23,183 nt of DNA from a virus, in the IMG/VR virus record IMGVR_UViG_3300017963_000761, positions 1 through 23,183 of that record. One strand, given 5' to 3'. A program made the position numbers and the translations under genes. The notes under the pieces are model-generated. The model saw nothing but the letters and a program-made list of their open reading frames with translations, made no database searches and had not been told where the DNA came from. Positions 12,705 through 19,039 of the stretch are shown piece after piece. The stretch's first letter is position 1. Each line of letters starts with the position of its first letter.

Positions 12705-13546
12705 TGAACAGTATGGACAAGGAACACAACATTAAAGAAGTAGATTTTAATAAATTCTTTTTGATGGCTGGTAATTGCATAGTTGAGGATCAAGAAACAA
12801 CATTGCACACAGCGGTCAAGTTGAAAGAAATATGCGCTGACCTAGATATCCAGCTAATCTATAAAAGCAGCTTTTACAAGGCAAACCGAACCAGCCTTGA
12901 AAGCTACACAGGGCCCGACACCGAAGTAGTCCGGCGGGCGTTCAGTTGGGTGCATGATATGGGGCTGCCTATTATTAGCGACATCCATACCGATTTAGAT
13001 GTGGACGTATACGGTGACTGGATTGACATCTTTCAGATACCGGCGTTCCTTTGCCGTCAAACCGATTTGTTACTAAAGGCAGGCGCAACCGACAAACCCG
13101 TGATGATTAAGAAGGGCCAATTTATTGATCCCCATATGATGAAATATGCCGTGGAAAAAGTACGGGCAGCACAAACGCCCATTCCAACGGGTTTTGTTTT
13201 ACCGAATAATATTTTGCTTTGTGAGCGGGGAACAATGCTTGGCTATAATGATTTAGTGGTTGATATGCGATCACTTAAAATTATGCAGCGGTTCGCTCCG
13301 GTGGTGTTTGATGCCACCCACAGTGTTCAAAATCCAGGCGGCAAAACCACAGGCGGCGGACGACAGTTCATTCCAACACTTGCACGGGCAGCAATTGCGG
13401 CGGGTATTGACGGACTGTTTATGGAAACCCACCCAGATCCATCCAGAGCGTTGTCTGATGCAGCGACCCAATATCCGCTGGACAATATGCGCGAATTATT
13501 AGAGGAGCTCTTAGAGATCCGTGCGGTGGCTTGGAGAGAAATGTAA
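12704..13546 (+). CDS. kdsA: 3-deoxy-D-manno-octulosonate 8-phosphate synthase (KdsA homologue), 280 aa
   Basis: KdsA condenses arabinose-5-phosphate with phosphoenolpyruvate to give Kdo-8-phosphate for lipopolysaccharide. The protein has the full TIM-barrel length and family motifs: YKSSFYKANRTSLESYTGP, ISDIHTD, FQIPAFLCRQTDLL, MIKKGQF, CERGTMLGYNDLVVDMRSL, FDATHSVQ and METHPDPSRALSD. Cys25 in AGNCIVED, His206, Glu241 and Asp252 match the four ligands of metal-dependent (class II) KdsA, unlike the Asn of the E. coli enzyme. The Asp normally found in KSSFDKANR is Tyr58. The start at 12704 matches family length; an upstream in-frame ATG at 12656 lies inside the previous gene. Presence in a phage suggests altered host surface chemistry during infection. 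The partner isomerase gene lies at 20419. Confidence 0.92.
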   Translation: MNSMDKEHNIKEVDFNKFFLMAGNCIVEDQETTLHTAVKLKEICADLDIQLIYKSSFYKANRTSLESYTGPDTEVVRRAFSWVHDMGLPIISDIHTDLDVDVYGDWIDIFQIPAFLCRQTDLLLKAGATDKPVMIKKGQFIDPHMMKYAVEKVRAAQTPIPTGFVLPNNILLCERGTMLGYNDLVVDMRSLKIMQRFAPVVFDATHSVQNPGGKTTGGGRQFIPTLARAAIAAGIDGLFMETHPDPSRALSDAATQYPLDNMRELLEELLEIRAVAWREM

Positions 13547-13591
13547 AAAATAATCAAAAAACTTTTTATATTTAATTATTCGGGGAAAAGT

Positions 13592-13789
13592 ATGCTAGTC
13601 GTTATCAGGTTGGCCTCAATTTTTTATCTTTTGTTGATGGTTTATGAAGAAGCTGGGATCTGGACGGCTGGAGCAGTTTTTGTTCTATTCCTAGAAAAAG
13701 AACTGCTCATGGCCAGCTATATCGGGCACCAAAAGCGCGTCAAAGAAATATTCCGTGGGATCATGCAAATGGTTGAGGACAAACATTGA
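13592..13789 (+). CDS. Small membrane protein, 65 aa
   Basis: The N-terminal 45 residues are hydrophobic, with a first span LVVIRLASIFYLLLMVY, a short linker EEAGIW and a second span TAGAVFVLFLEKELL that is interrupted by charge. The C-terminus is basic and soluble. One or two transmembrane helices are likely. Holin function is possible by form, but no lysis enzyme is adjacent. A weak GGGGA lies five bases before the ATG. Confidence 0.6.
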   Translation: MLVVIRLASIFYLLLMVYEEAGIWTAGAVFVLFLEKELLMASYIGHQKRVKEIFRGIMQMVEDKH

Positions 13790-14025
13790 GCAATCTCGAT
13801 CGCATTCTATTTGAAGGTGGCGAGATTGATGGTGTGTGGGTTCATGCACGTTATAGCTACACAACTTCGCAAGCGTGGTTATCGTATTTTGAATCGGTTT
13901 TTCCTGAAAAGTCTAAAAAGATGCGGGCGTATTCTAGCGCAATGGAGTGGAGCGAAAACATGCACCATGACGCATGGTTTCCGGTTGTTCTAAATTGGGC
14001 TAATAAAAAATTGGAGGCGTCATGA
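13786..14025 (+). CDS. Hypothetical protein, 79 aa
   Basis: A TTG start overlaps the preceding stop (TTGA), with GAGGA seven bases upstream. The protein is Trp- and Tyr-rich (GVWVHARYSYTTSQAWLSYF and MHHDAWFPVVLNWANKKLE). A His-His pair occurs late, without a known motif. It is unrecognised and soluble. The stop overlaps the next ATG. Confidence 0.62.
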   Translation: MSNLDRILFEGGEIDGVWVHARYSYTTSQAWLSYFESVFPEKSKKMRAYSSAMEWSENMHHDAWFPVVLNWANKKLEAS

Positions 14026-14258
14026 GATTTGATATGTTTGAGGCCATCGGTATGATGGAGGAAAAGTTGGGCCGCGACGTGTGCATCGAAATGAATTGCG
14101 GGATCAACGGCTATTATATCCGGCTTCGTTTGTTTAGGCATGGGAAGTTCCACACGAACCAATTCTTTGTTCCTAAAAAGGACATTGAATCCGATGATGC
14201 GCTCACAATGTTCAACCATCAGTTTAAGCGTGCGCTTTTTGAATTGGAGACGGTGTGA
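14022..14258 (+). CDS. Hypothetical protein, 78 aa
   Basis: Starts at ATG behind GGAGGCGT, overlapping the previous stop. It has an N-terminal helix with MFEAIGMMEEKLGRD, then a strand-rich part (NGYYIRLRLFRHGKFHTNQF) and a final helix. Not recognised. Four-base overlaps on both sides show it belongs to the same coupled operon as the nuclease gene that follows. Confidence 0.66.
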   Translation: MRFDMFEAIGMMEEKLGRDVCIEMNCGINGYYIRLRLFRHGKFHTNQFFVPKKDIESDDALTMFNHQFKRALFELETV

Positions 14259-14698
14259 TTGAATCGGATTTGTGGGCCTATATAAATGGTGGTATGGATT
14301 GGGAAGCGGATCGCATAGAAGACCAACTTGCCAGCGGTGTCCCCGATGTTAGCTATACGTTAACGGCGGTCAGGCACTGCCTTAATTGTGGCGCGACGGG
14401 TTTTGAATCGCGGTGTGGCTGGTTAGAACTAAAAGTGATTCCACGTTGGCCGGTGCGCGGGGGCGTGGTTAAAGTAGGGCATTTTACATCTGAACAGAGG
14501 GAGTGGTTGGAGCGGCGATTCCCTTCAACTTATTTGCTGTTATTAGTGGACGATCCAGCGGGGCGGGAGTACGTGCTGCTTGATGGCCGAACGGCTGCGA
14601 GGGCGCTTGGCAGGGTTAAACGGGAGGCGTTGCTCCTTGGTTCGTTGGGGCATTGGGCTGGCAAAATAAATTTTATTGAATTGGGAGAGTTATTGTGA
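14255..14698 (+). CDS. PD-(D/E)XK nuclease, VRR-NUC-like, 147 aa
   Basis: The core reads LASGVPDVSYTL with Asp31, then GWLELK with Glu58 and Lys60, then HFTSEQREWLERRF. This is the PD...ELK arrangement of the restriction-endonuclease fold as found in small phage VRR-NUC-like proteins. A CLNCGATGFESRC insertion (Cys42, Cys45, Cys54) between the two acidic positions looks like a zinc knuckle. The C-terminal part of about 50 residues is helical and basic. Likely roles are Holliday junction or flap processing during replication or packaging, or DNA degradation; the exact substrate is not visible. GTG start overlaps the previous stop. Confidence 0.7.
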   Translation: MIESDLWAYINGGMDWEADRIEDQLASGVPDVSYTLTAVRHCLNCGATGFESRCGWLELKVIPRWPVRGGVVKVGHFTSEQREWLERRFPSTYLLLLVDDPAGREYVLLDGRTAARALGRVKREALLLGSLGHWAGKINFIELGELL

Positions 14699-14904
14699 GT
14701 GTTGAGGATGCATTTGAATTTTATGGAGCAAGTTTAGTCAGTGCTTATGAGCATTATTTTCCTGGAGGAGAAACGCAAATTCTTAAAATTACGTCTGATT
14801 TTCTAGATGTTTATAAACGAAATTTAGAAACAAAGAATGACACTTTAGAGCCGCAAGAAGAATTGGAAACTAAAGCCACACCGCCGAAGGATTACCCAGA
14901 ATGA
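14695..14904 (+). CDS. Hypothetical acidic protein, 69 aa
   Basis: GTG start overlaps the nuclease stop. Residues 1-45 look folded and helical (FEFYGASLVSAYEHYFPGG, then ILKITSDFLDVYKRN). The last 25 residues are a disordered Glu/Pro/Thr tail. Unrecognised. Its four-base overlaps with both neighbours support the call. Confidence 0.62.
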   Translation: MSVEDAFEFYGASLVSAYEHYFPGGETQILKITSDFLDVYKRNLETKNDTLEPQEELETKATPPKDYPE

Positions 14905-15191
14905 ACAATGAATTTAATGAGATTCTAGCCAAGCTGAAAGCGGACACCGCCATTCATAAAGCACAAATTGAAACTAATCCGATTCCCTATTTAGCCGAAG
15001 CACATAAGCAGCTCATGCTCGCTCGCAAATGCTTTCACGATATTGAATACGCACTTAGCTCCGATTTTATTTTTGAATATGTTAGTGAAAACGCGCCACA
15101 CATACGGCCTATCGATTATCAGGGGCAAGATAAACTAAAAATTGATAAGGTTAAAAAAATCATCGATGACTATATGCGAGGGAAGGAATAA
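14901..15191 (+). CDS. Hypothetical helical protein, 96 aa
   Basis: Mostly helical and charged, with FNEILAKLKADTAIHKAQIE at the start, YLAEAHKQLMLARKCFHDIE in the middle and a Lys-rich end. AAGGA lies about 11 bases before the ATG. It is unrecognised. Its last bases carry the ribosome-binding site AAGGAAT of the next gene, and its stop shares a base with that gene's ATG. Confidence 0.64.
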   Translation: MNNEFNEILAKLKADTAIHKAQIETNPIPYLAEAHKQLMLARKCFHDIEYALSSDFIFEYVSENAPHIRPIDYQGQDKLKIDKVKKIIDDYMRGKE

Positions 15192-15505
15192 TGGATGCCG
15201 CTAAAAAGTACACCGATAGTGATGGCAACGAATGCTCCATTTGGCAAATCGTACGACGCGAACCCGAGTGGGCAGCTTATAGAATTCAAGCCGGTGAAGA
15301 GGCCCTTGCAAAAGTGGCTTTCCTTGAGGATTTGTTGAAAGTGCGTGACGGGGGTGCGCATGATGAAGACTGCAAGATCAATCGGGGTGGAAACTATGTT
15401 TGCAATTGTTACCACGATGCAGTCGTGAAGTATTTTGAAAACCACCTTAATGAATTCCAGTTGGTCGGCAAGGGTTCAATTAAATGCGGGCAACTTAAAT
15501 CATGA
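15191..15505 (+). CDS. Hypothetical protein with CxC/His cluster, 104 aa
   Basis: The middle shows HDEDCKINRGGNYVCNCYHD, where two cysteine groups and two histidines could bind a metal. The N-terminal part (SDGNECSIWQIVRREPEWAA) is followed by a helix. The combination DGGAHDEDCKIN...CNCYHDA is common in small phage proteins of unknown role. It overlaps the next gene by four bases. Confidence 0.64.
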   Translation: MDAAKKYTDSDGNECSIWQIVRREPEWAAYRIQAGEEALAKVAFLEDLLKVRDGGAHDEDCKINRGGNYVCNCYHDAVVKYFENHLNEFQLVGKGSIKCGQLKS

Positions 15506-15762
15506 GTGATATTAAATGCCCTAACTGTGGGACACCGCAAGAAATTAATCACGATGATGGCTATGGTTTTTCGGAAGATACCGAGTATGAACAATGGTGT
15601 TCAAACTGTGATTATGAATTCAAATACACGACGAGCATTAGCTATCATTACAACGTTTATTGTCAGGACGGCGACCATAATATTGAACCGTGGGGCGATC
15701 GGTGGCCTCGGATGTATGGTTGCACTAAATGCGAATTCTATGAATTGCGGCGCAAGGATTGA
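15502..15762 (+). CDS. Zinc-ribbon protein, 86 aa
   Basis: CPNC at residues 6-9 and CSNC at 33-36 form a classical four-cysteine zinc ribbon, and a second set with Cys54, His59 and CTKC at 74-77 may bind another zinc. Aromatic and acidic residues fill the loops. It probably binds nucleic acid or a protein partner; no specific function is visible. ATG overlaps the previous stop. Confidence 0.68.
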   Translation: MSDIKCPNCGTPQEINHDDGYGFSEDTEYEQWCSNCDYEFKYTTSISYHYNVYCQDGDHNIEPWGDRWPRMYGCTKCEFYELRRKD

Positions 15763-15764
15763 TC

Positions 15765-16028
15765 ATGAGCGAGGACACCCGTTTGTCTAAGGATAAAATT
15801 TTCAAGCAAACAGGAAAAGGACATGTCGTTCGATGGCGTGATGAAGACGAGATCCGATCCGTCGAGTCCTTTCCAGGCGAGGACGAAGTGATCCTTCGAT
15901 ATCGCCGCGACGATACTAACACAGAGACGGCGATCACACTTTTCGATATTCGATTGTCCGATGAAGCGTGCTTTAATACGATAAAAATACTGTTATCACA
16001 TGTGAACAGAAACCATGAAAAAGGATAA
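15765..16028 (+). CDS. Hypothetical protein, 87 aa
   Basis: I take ATG 15765, six bases behind AAGGA, over the TTG at 15759. The protein is polar and charge-rich with beta-like strands (GHVVRWRDEDEIRSVESF, EVILRYRRDDTN, ETAITLFDIRLSD). It looks like a small single-domain beta protein. Unrecognised. It is the last convincing gene of the rightward run before the convergent minus-strand gene. Confidence 0.64.
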   Translation: MSEDTRLSKDKIFKQTGKGHVVRWRDEDEIRSVESFPGEDEVILRYRRDDTNTETAITLFDIRLSDEACFNTIKILLSHVNRNHEKG

Positions 16029-16093
16029 AAAGCGCGTGGAAGTTCGCTATGGTTTGTCAGTCATGCGGCCTAAAATGTGCGCAAAATTAGTGA

Positions 16094-16119
16094 CCACTCC
16101 CGATGAAAACTGGGAGTGG
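16094..16119. terminator. Possible terminator hairpin between convergent genes
   Basis: CCACTCCC at 16094-16101 and GGGAGTGG at 16112-16119 form a perfect eight-pair GC-rich stem with a ten-base loop. It lies between the end of the rightward run (16028) and the end of the leftward gene (16150), where a shared terminator would be useful. No strong T-run follows on either strand, so termination might need Rho or be weak. Confidence 0.4.
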
Positions 16120-16149
16120 AGGGAGGAATTATTAATCAGTTTGCGGTTG

Positions 16150-16410
16150 TTATTGTTGTTCTTCTTCCCTTTTATTCGTTAAAAAATTATTAATTTTCGG
16201 TATTACTATTTCAGCTTCTTCAGGGGTTGCCCAAAAAACCACAGGCTGTAATCCTTCTTTTTTATTACTTGGTGTCGCTTTTATTTGGGCTATTGTGTTT
16301 CTTATTTGTTCACTGGTCTTGTTGTTTGCCCAATACGATCGTTGAGTTTGGCCACTGTCTATCATCCTTTGTCGGTAAGCTTTTTGTTTTTCGGCGTTCG
16401 TTTGTTTCAT
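16150..16410 (-). CDS. Putative small DNA-binding regulator, 86 aa
   Basis: This is the only gene on the minus strand. The start at 16410 is set by TAACAGGAGA and six bases before the ATG; a longer frame from 16449 has no such site. The N-terminal AEKQKAYRQRMIDSGQTQRS, followed by NNKTSEQIRNTIAQIK, resembles small ribbon-helix-helix-type proteins, and the C-terminal half reads VVFWATPEEAEIVIPKINNF with a charged tail. The assignment is tentative. Its promoter overlaps a near-palindromic operator that recurs three more times upstream, which fits an autoregulated repressor. It may also control rightward transcription toward the late genes. Confidence 0.62.
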   Translation of the reverse strand: MKQTNAEKQKAYRQRMIDSGQTQRSYWANNKTSEQIRNTIAQIKATPSNKKEGLQPVVFWATPEEAEIVIPKINNFLTNKREEEQQ

Positions 16411-16439
16411 TTTTAATCTCCTGTTAACTAAAAACTCAT

Positions 16440-16468
16440 ATAGTAACATACTAACTTTCGACTTTCAA
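16440..16468 (-). promoter_or_regulatory. Promoter of the minus-strand regulator, overlapped by operator 1
   Basis: Read leftward, TTGAAA (16468-16463) and TACTAT (16445-16440) are 17 bases apart; the -35 matches five and the -10 four of six consensus positions. Operator GTTAGTATGTTAC (16455-16443) occupies the spacer and part of the -10, the classic place for a repressor. Transcription would start near 16433, 23 bases before the start codon. Confidence 0.6.
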
Positions 16469-16485
16469 TTTTTGTCATTTGGAAA

Positions 16486-16505
16486 GGGTTTACAAAAGGG
16501 TTTAC
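16486..16505 (+). repeat. Second copy of the GGGTTTAC-AAAA-GGGTTTAC repeat
   Basis: This 20-mer is identical to 10019-10038 upstream of the HNH gene, and the match extends three more A bases to the left. Here it is centred about 62 bp upstream of the predicted leftward start site, inside the operator region. The same regulator may act at both places. Confidence 0.7.
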
Positions 16506-16522
16506 TTTTTGTGATTGGCTAG

Positions 16523-16551
16523 TGTTCAGGTAAGTATGTTACCTGTATAAA
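16523..16551 (+). promoter_or_regulatory. Weak candidate rightward promoter covered by operator 2
   Basis: TGTTCA (16523-16528) and TATAAA (16546-16551) are 17 bases apart. The -35 is poor and the -10 good. The extended palindrome at 16527-16545 fills the spacer exactly, which makes repression geometrically sensible. It would transcribe rightward, into the AT-rich gap. Confidence 0.35.
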
Positions 16552-16599
16552 TGTTGAACCGTTAGTATGTTACTTTTGATCGGTAAGTACTTACTTTTG

Positions 16600-16940
16600 A
16601 GAGGCTAAAGTTTAATGTCGACAATGGGTTGCTTGTAATCGATTAAAAAATACCGCTTATTCTCCTATATATGCGCACGTGGGAAATCTTTAGAAAAAAT
16701 TTTCGACTCACTGATCCAAATTGAGGAAGCACTAATATATCTCCCATATAAACTATAATTTCCAATAAGTTAGGTCATATTATTACAACTAATAATTGAG
16801 CATATGAACATATGACACAAAAATTGATCTCTTATTCTGCACAAGATCACCGCGCACGTTCAAAGAATCAAAATAAAATCTAAAATATTACTCACGCGTT
16901 ATAGCGACGAAGAGAGACAAAAAACAACCAGCGAAAGAAT
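16600..16940. other. AT-rich non-coding stretch with paired repeat blocks
   Basis: No credible gene lies here; frames are short, lack ribosome-binding sites or run against the context. CTTATTCT and GCGCACGT occur together twice: at 16656-16663 with 16673-16680, and at 16831-16838 with 16852-16859. CATATG is doubled at about 16800-16814. It may hold binding sites for late activation, packaging or replication; none is established. Confidence 0.45.
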
Positions 16941-16969
16941 TTTACTTTACTAGTTGTCGCGACTATAAT
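16941..16969 (+). promoter_or_regulatory. Strong sigma70-like promoter for the late operon
   Basis: TTTACT at 16941-16946 and a perfect TATAAT at 16964-16969 have a 17-base spacer. A start near 16976 would lie just before the first late gene and serves the whole terminase-portal-head cluster. This argues that the first gene starts at GTG 17001 and not at GTG 16974, which would fall before the transcript begins. Confidence 0.65.
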
Positions 16970-17000
16970 TTTTGTGTTATTTAGACGAGAATTTAAAAAC

Positions 17001-17564
17001 GTGCCACGGAAGAAAAACACCCAACGATTGACAAAACCCAGAAAGCGAACGAACGTGCCAACGTTCCTTCCAGAAGATGAAGACACGTTTGATAGTTCTT
17101 TCCTATCCAAAGAAGAAGAAAACCTGCTTGCCAAAACCAACGAGCCAGAATCCGACTCCAGCAAAGCGCAAGCAGCTGAGCGGATGGCCCAACGTGATTT
17201 CGATCCAGTTGAAAAATCAATGGACATGGCCCTCGGCAAAGGGAACCAAGGATATCTCCACCCGTACGCCCTTCAATTAGATTTTCACGTTAACGCCCTT
17301 CACGAATCATTAAAAAATATTTCCATAAAAAACACGGCAGGCACGTTGACTGATGAAGACCTTGATTCGGTGAAAACTCTTCTAGATGAAATCTCAGTGG
17401 AGTCTAGGCGGGAATTGTCTAATGATTACGTGCCACCAGAAGTTCGTTCGAAACACATTTTAGACCTCATGCGTTATCGCTACCCACGCCTCAAGGATAC
17501 CGAAGTCAGTGGTTCACTTGAGATAACCATGCCTCAACTTGAACTGGTGCTTAACGAAAAATGA
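17001..17564 (+). CDS. Probable terminase small subunit, 187 aa
   Basis: It sits immediately upstream of the large terminase, overlapping it by four bases, the usual place of the small subunit that recognises phage DNA and regulates cutting. The N-terminus is very basic (PRKKNTQRLTKPRKRTN) and may touch DNA. The middle is acidic and disordered-looking, then helices follow (FHVNALHESLKNISIKN, LDSVKTLLDEISVESRREL) and the C-terminal TEVSGSLEITMPQLELVL is strand-like. I do not recognise a specific family from sequence, so the call rests on position and composition. GTG 17001 is preferred because the promoter would place transcription start near 16976; GTG 16974 is the alternative. Confidence 0.6.
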   Translation: MPRKKNTQRLTKPRKRTNVPTFLPEDEDTFDSSFLSKEEENLLAKTNEPESDSSKAQAAERMAQRDFDPVEKSMDMALGKGNQGYLHPYALQLDFHVNALHESLKNISIKNTAGTLTDEDLDSVKTLLDEISVESRRELSNDYVPPEVRSKHILDLMRYRYPRLKDTEVSGSLEITMPQLELVLNEK

Positions 17565-18994
17565 AATTGGAACTCCATCCTAAACAGACAAAAGCGTTCA
17601 AGTCCACGGCGACTGAACTTCTGTACGGTGGGGCGGCTGGAGGCGGGAAATCACACTTGATGCGGATCGCTTCCATTGTGTGGTGTGCTGAGATTCCTGG
17701 ATTACAGGTTTATTTATTTAGACGACAGCACGGCGACCTCCAAAAGAATCATATGGAAGGGCCTTCTAGTTACCACGCACTTCTTGAAGAATGGATTTTG
17801 AAAAAGCTGGTTAAGATAACCGGCGACAGCATGGTTACATTCTGGAACGGGAGCAAAATATTTTTAGGACATTGCCAGCACGAGCAAGACAGGTTCAACC
17901 ACCTAGGATCAGAAATGCATGTGCTCATGATGGACGAGCTAACCACGTTCACTGAAGTTATATATCGCTTTTTCCGTTCACGCTGCCGTATGGCCCTCCA
18001 GTCAGCTGATAATCCAGCGGGTATTGCGCTCCCCGAAAAATACAAAGGACAATTTCCAAAAATCATTTGTTCCAGTAATCCAGGTAACGTGGGACACAAC
18101 TGGGTAAAACAATTTTTTGTAGATAACGCGCCTGAAGGTGAAATTGTTCAAATGTCCAAGGACGAGGGTGGACGCCGTAGACAGTACATCAATGCGAAGT
18201 TGGATGATAACCCTAGTCTTGACAAAGAAACCTATGAGGGCGATTTGATGGGGCTTGGCGATCCTGCAATGGTCAAGGCCATGCTTGATGGCGACTGGGA
18301 CATTGTGAGCGGCGGTATGATGGACGATGTTTGGGACCGAAACATCCATGTGCTTGAGCCATTTAAAATTCCAAGCAGCTGGACAATTGATCGCTCATTT
18401 GATTGGGGTTCAAGTAAACCGTTTTCCGTTGGGTGGTGGGCCGAGTCTGACGGCACCGCTGCAACGATGGCCGATGGAACAAAAATTCATTTCCCTGCTA
18501 AGACGCTCATTCGCATTGGCGAATGGTATGGCTGGAATGGCAAAGCGGATACCGGCATAAAGACAACGGCGAAAGTAATCGCTGAAGGAATTAAATCTAT
18601 AGAAGCTGAAATGGGAATCGCCGGTCGTGTGAAACCTGGACCAGCGGATGCGAGTATCTACGATACACAAAACGGGAATTGTATAGCGACCGACATGCAA
18701 CGCGCCGGAGTGAAATGGGTTAAGGCGAACAAGGCTCCTGGAACGCGGGTCTCTGGTTGTCAATTGGTTCGTGAACGTTTAGCGGCTGCCAAGCAGTTCC
18801 CAATGGAAGATCCAGCGATGTTTGTTTTTAATTCCTGTACAGACGGCTTCATTAGAACGATCCCAGTTTTACCACGTGACTCGCGCAAACCTGAAGACGT
18901 AGATACTAGCGCGGAAGACCACACGTACGACGAAGTCAGATATAGATGTCTTCATACTGTTCCAACTGTTCGTCTAGGAAGGATGGTCGCATGA
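17561..18994 (+). CDS. terL: Terminase large subunit, 477 aa
   Basis: The ATPase that pumps DNA into the head and cuts it. Walker A is GGAAGGGKS at residues 23-31, Walker B is VLMMDE at 121-126 and the coupling motif is SSNPGN at 171-176. The C-terminal RNase H-fold nuclease starts at IDRSFDWGSSKPFSVGWW with Asp281, has a second acidic strand at PADASIYD, and a likely third acidic position in EDHTYDEVRY near the end. Length is typical. It overlaps the preceding gene by four bases and is followed closely by the portal gene. Confidence 0.93.
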   Translation: MKLELHPKQTKAFKSTATELLYGGAAGGGKSHLMRIASIVWCAEIPGLQVYLFRRQHGDLQKNHMEGPSSYHALLEEWILKKLVKITGDSMVTFWNGSKIFLGHCQHEQDRFNHLGSEMHVLMMDELTTFTEVIYRFFRSRCRMALQSADNPAGIALPEKYKGQFPKIICSSNPGNVGHNWVKQFFVDNAPEGEIVQMSKDEGGRRRQYINAKLDDNPSLDKETYEGDLMGLGDPAMVKAMLDGDWDIVSGGMMDDVWDRNIHVLEPFKIPSSWTIDRSFDWGSSKPFSVGWWAESDGTAATMADGTKIHFPAKTLIRIGEWYGWNGKADTGIKTTAKVIAEGIKSIEAEMGIAGRVKPGPADASIYDTQNGNCIATDMQRAGVKWVKANKAPGTRVSGCQLVRERLAAAKQFPMEDPAMFVFNSCTDGFIRTIPVLPRDSRKPEDVDTSAEDHTYDEVRYRCLHTVPTVRLGRMVA

Positions 18995-19039
18995 TCACAC
19001 AAAACAATCCAACGAACCTAATCATGGAAGGACGAAATA

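Larger units (their letters stand above)
16443..16594. promoter_or_regulatory. Cluster of four near-palindromic operators
   Basis: Sites: GTTAGTATGTTAC at 16443-16455 on the minus strand, GTAAGTATGTTAC at 16530-16542, GTTAGTATGTTAC at 16561-16573, and the perfect palindrome GTAAGTACTTAC at 16583-16594. The second is extended by CAG and CTG into seven-base arms (16527-16545). Centres of the last three are about 31 and 21-22 bp apart, close to three and two helical turns, so a protein could bind them on the same face. They are probably the operators of the adjacent minus-strand gene's product. Confidence 0.7.

Noticed and set aside
13547-13591. Terminator after kdsA (A/T-rich, AAAAAACTTTTT)
   Set aside because: There is no GC-rich stem; the self-complementarity is only A/T tracts, so no terminator is called.
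16015-16182. Short plus-strand frame of 55 codons after the last rightward gene
   Set aside because: No ribosome-binding site; it runs through the terminator-like hairpin into the end of the opposing gene and ends in a Leu/Phe run that is just the complement of that gene's C-terminus.
16411-16449. Longer start of the minus-strand regulator
   Set aside because: The extra codons cover the ribosome-binding site and reach into the promoter's -10 and the operator; the shorter start has ideal spacing.
16892-17239. Minus-strand 115-codon frame over the late promoter and small terminase
   Set aside because: It lies opposite a well-placed late gene, has low-complexity Ser/Arg composition typical of antisense frames, and would be convergent with the late operon.
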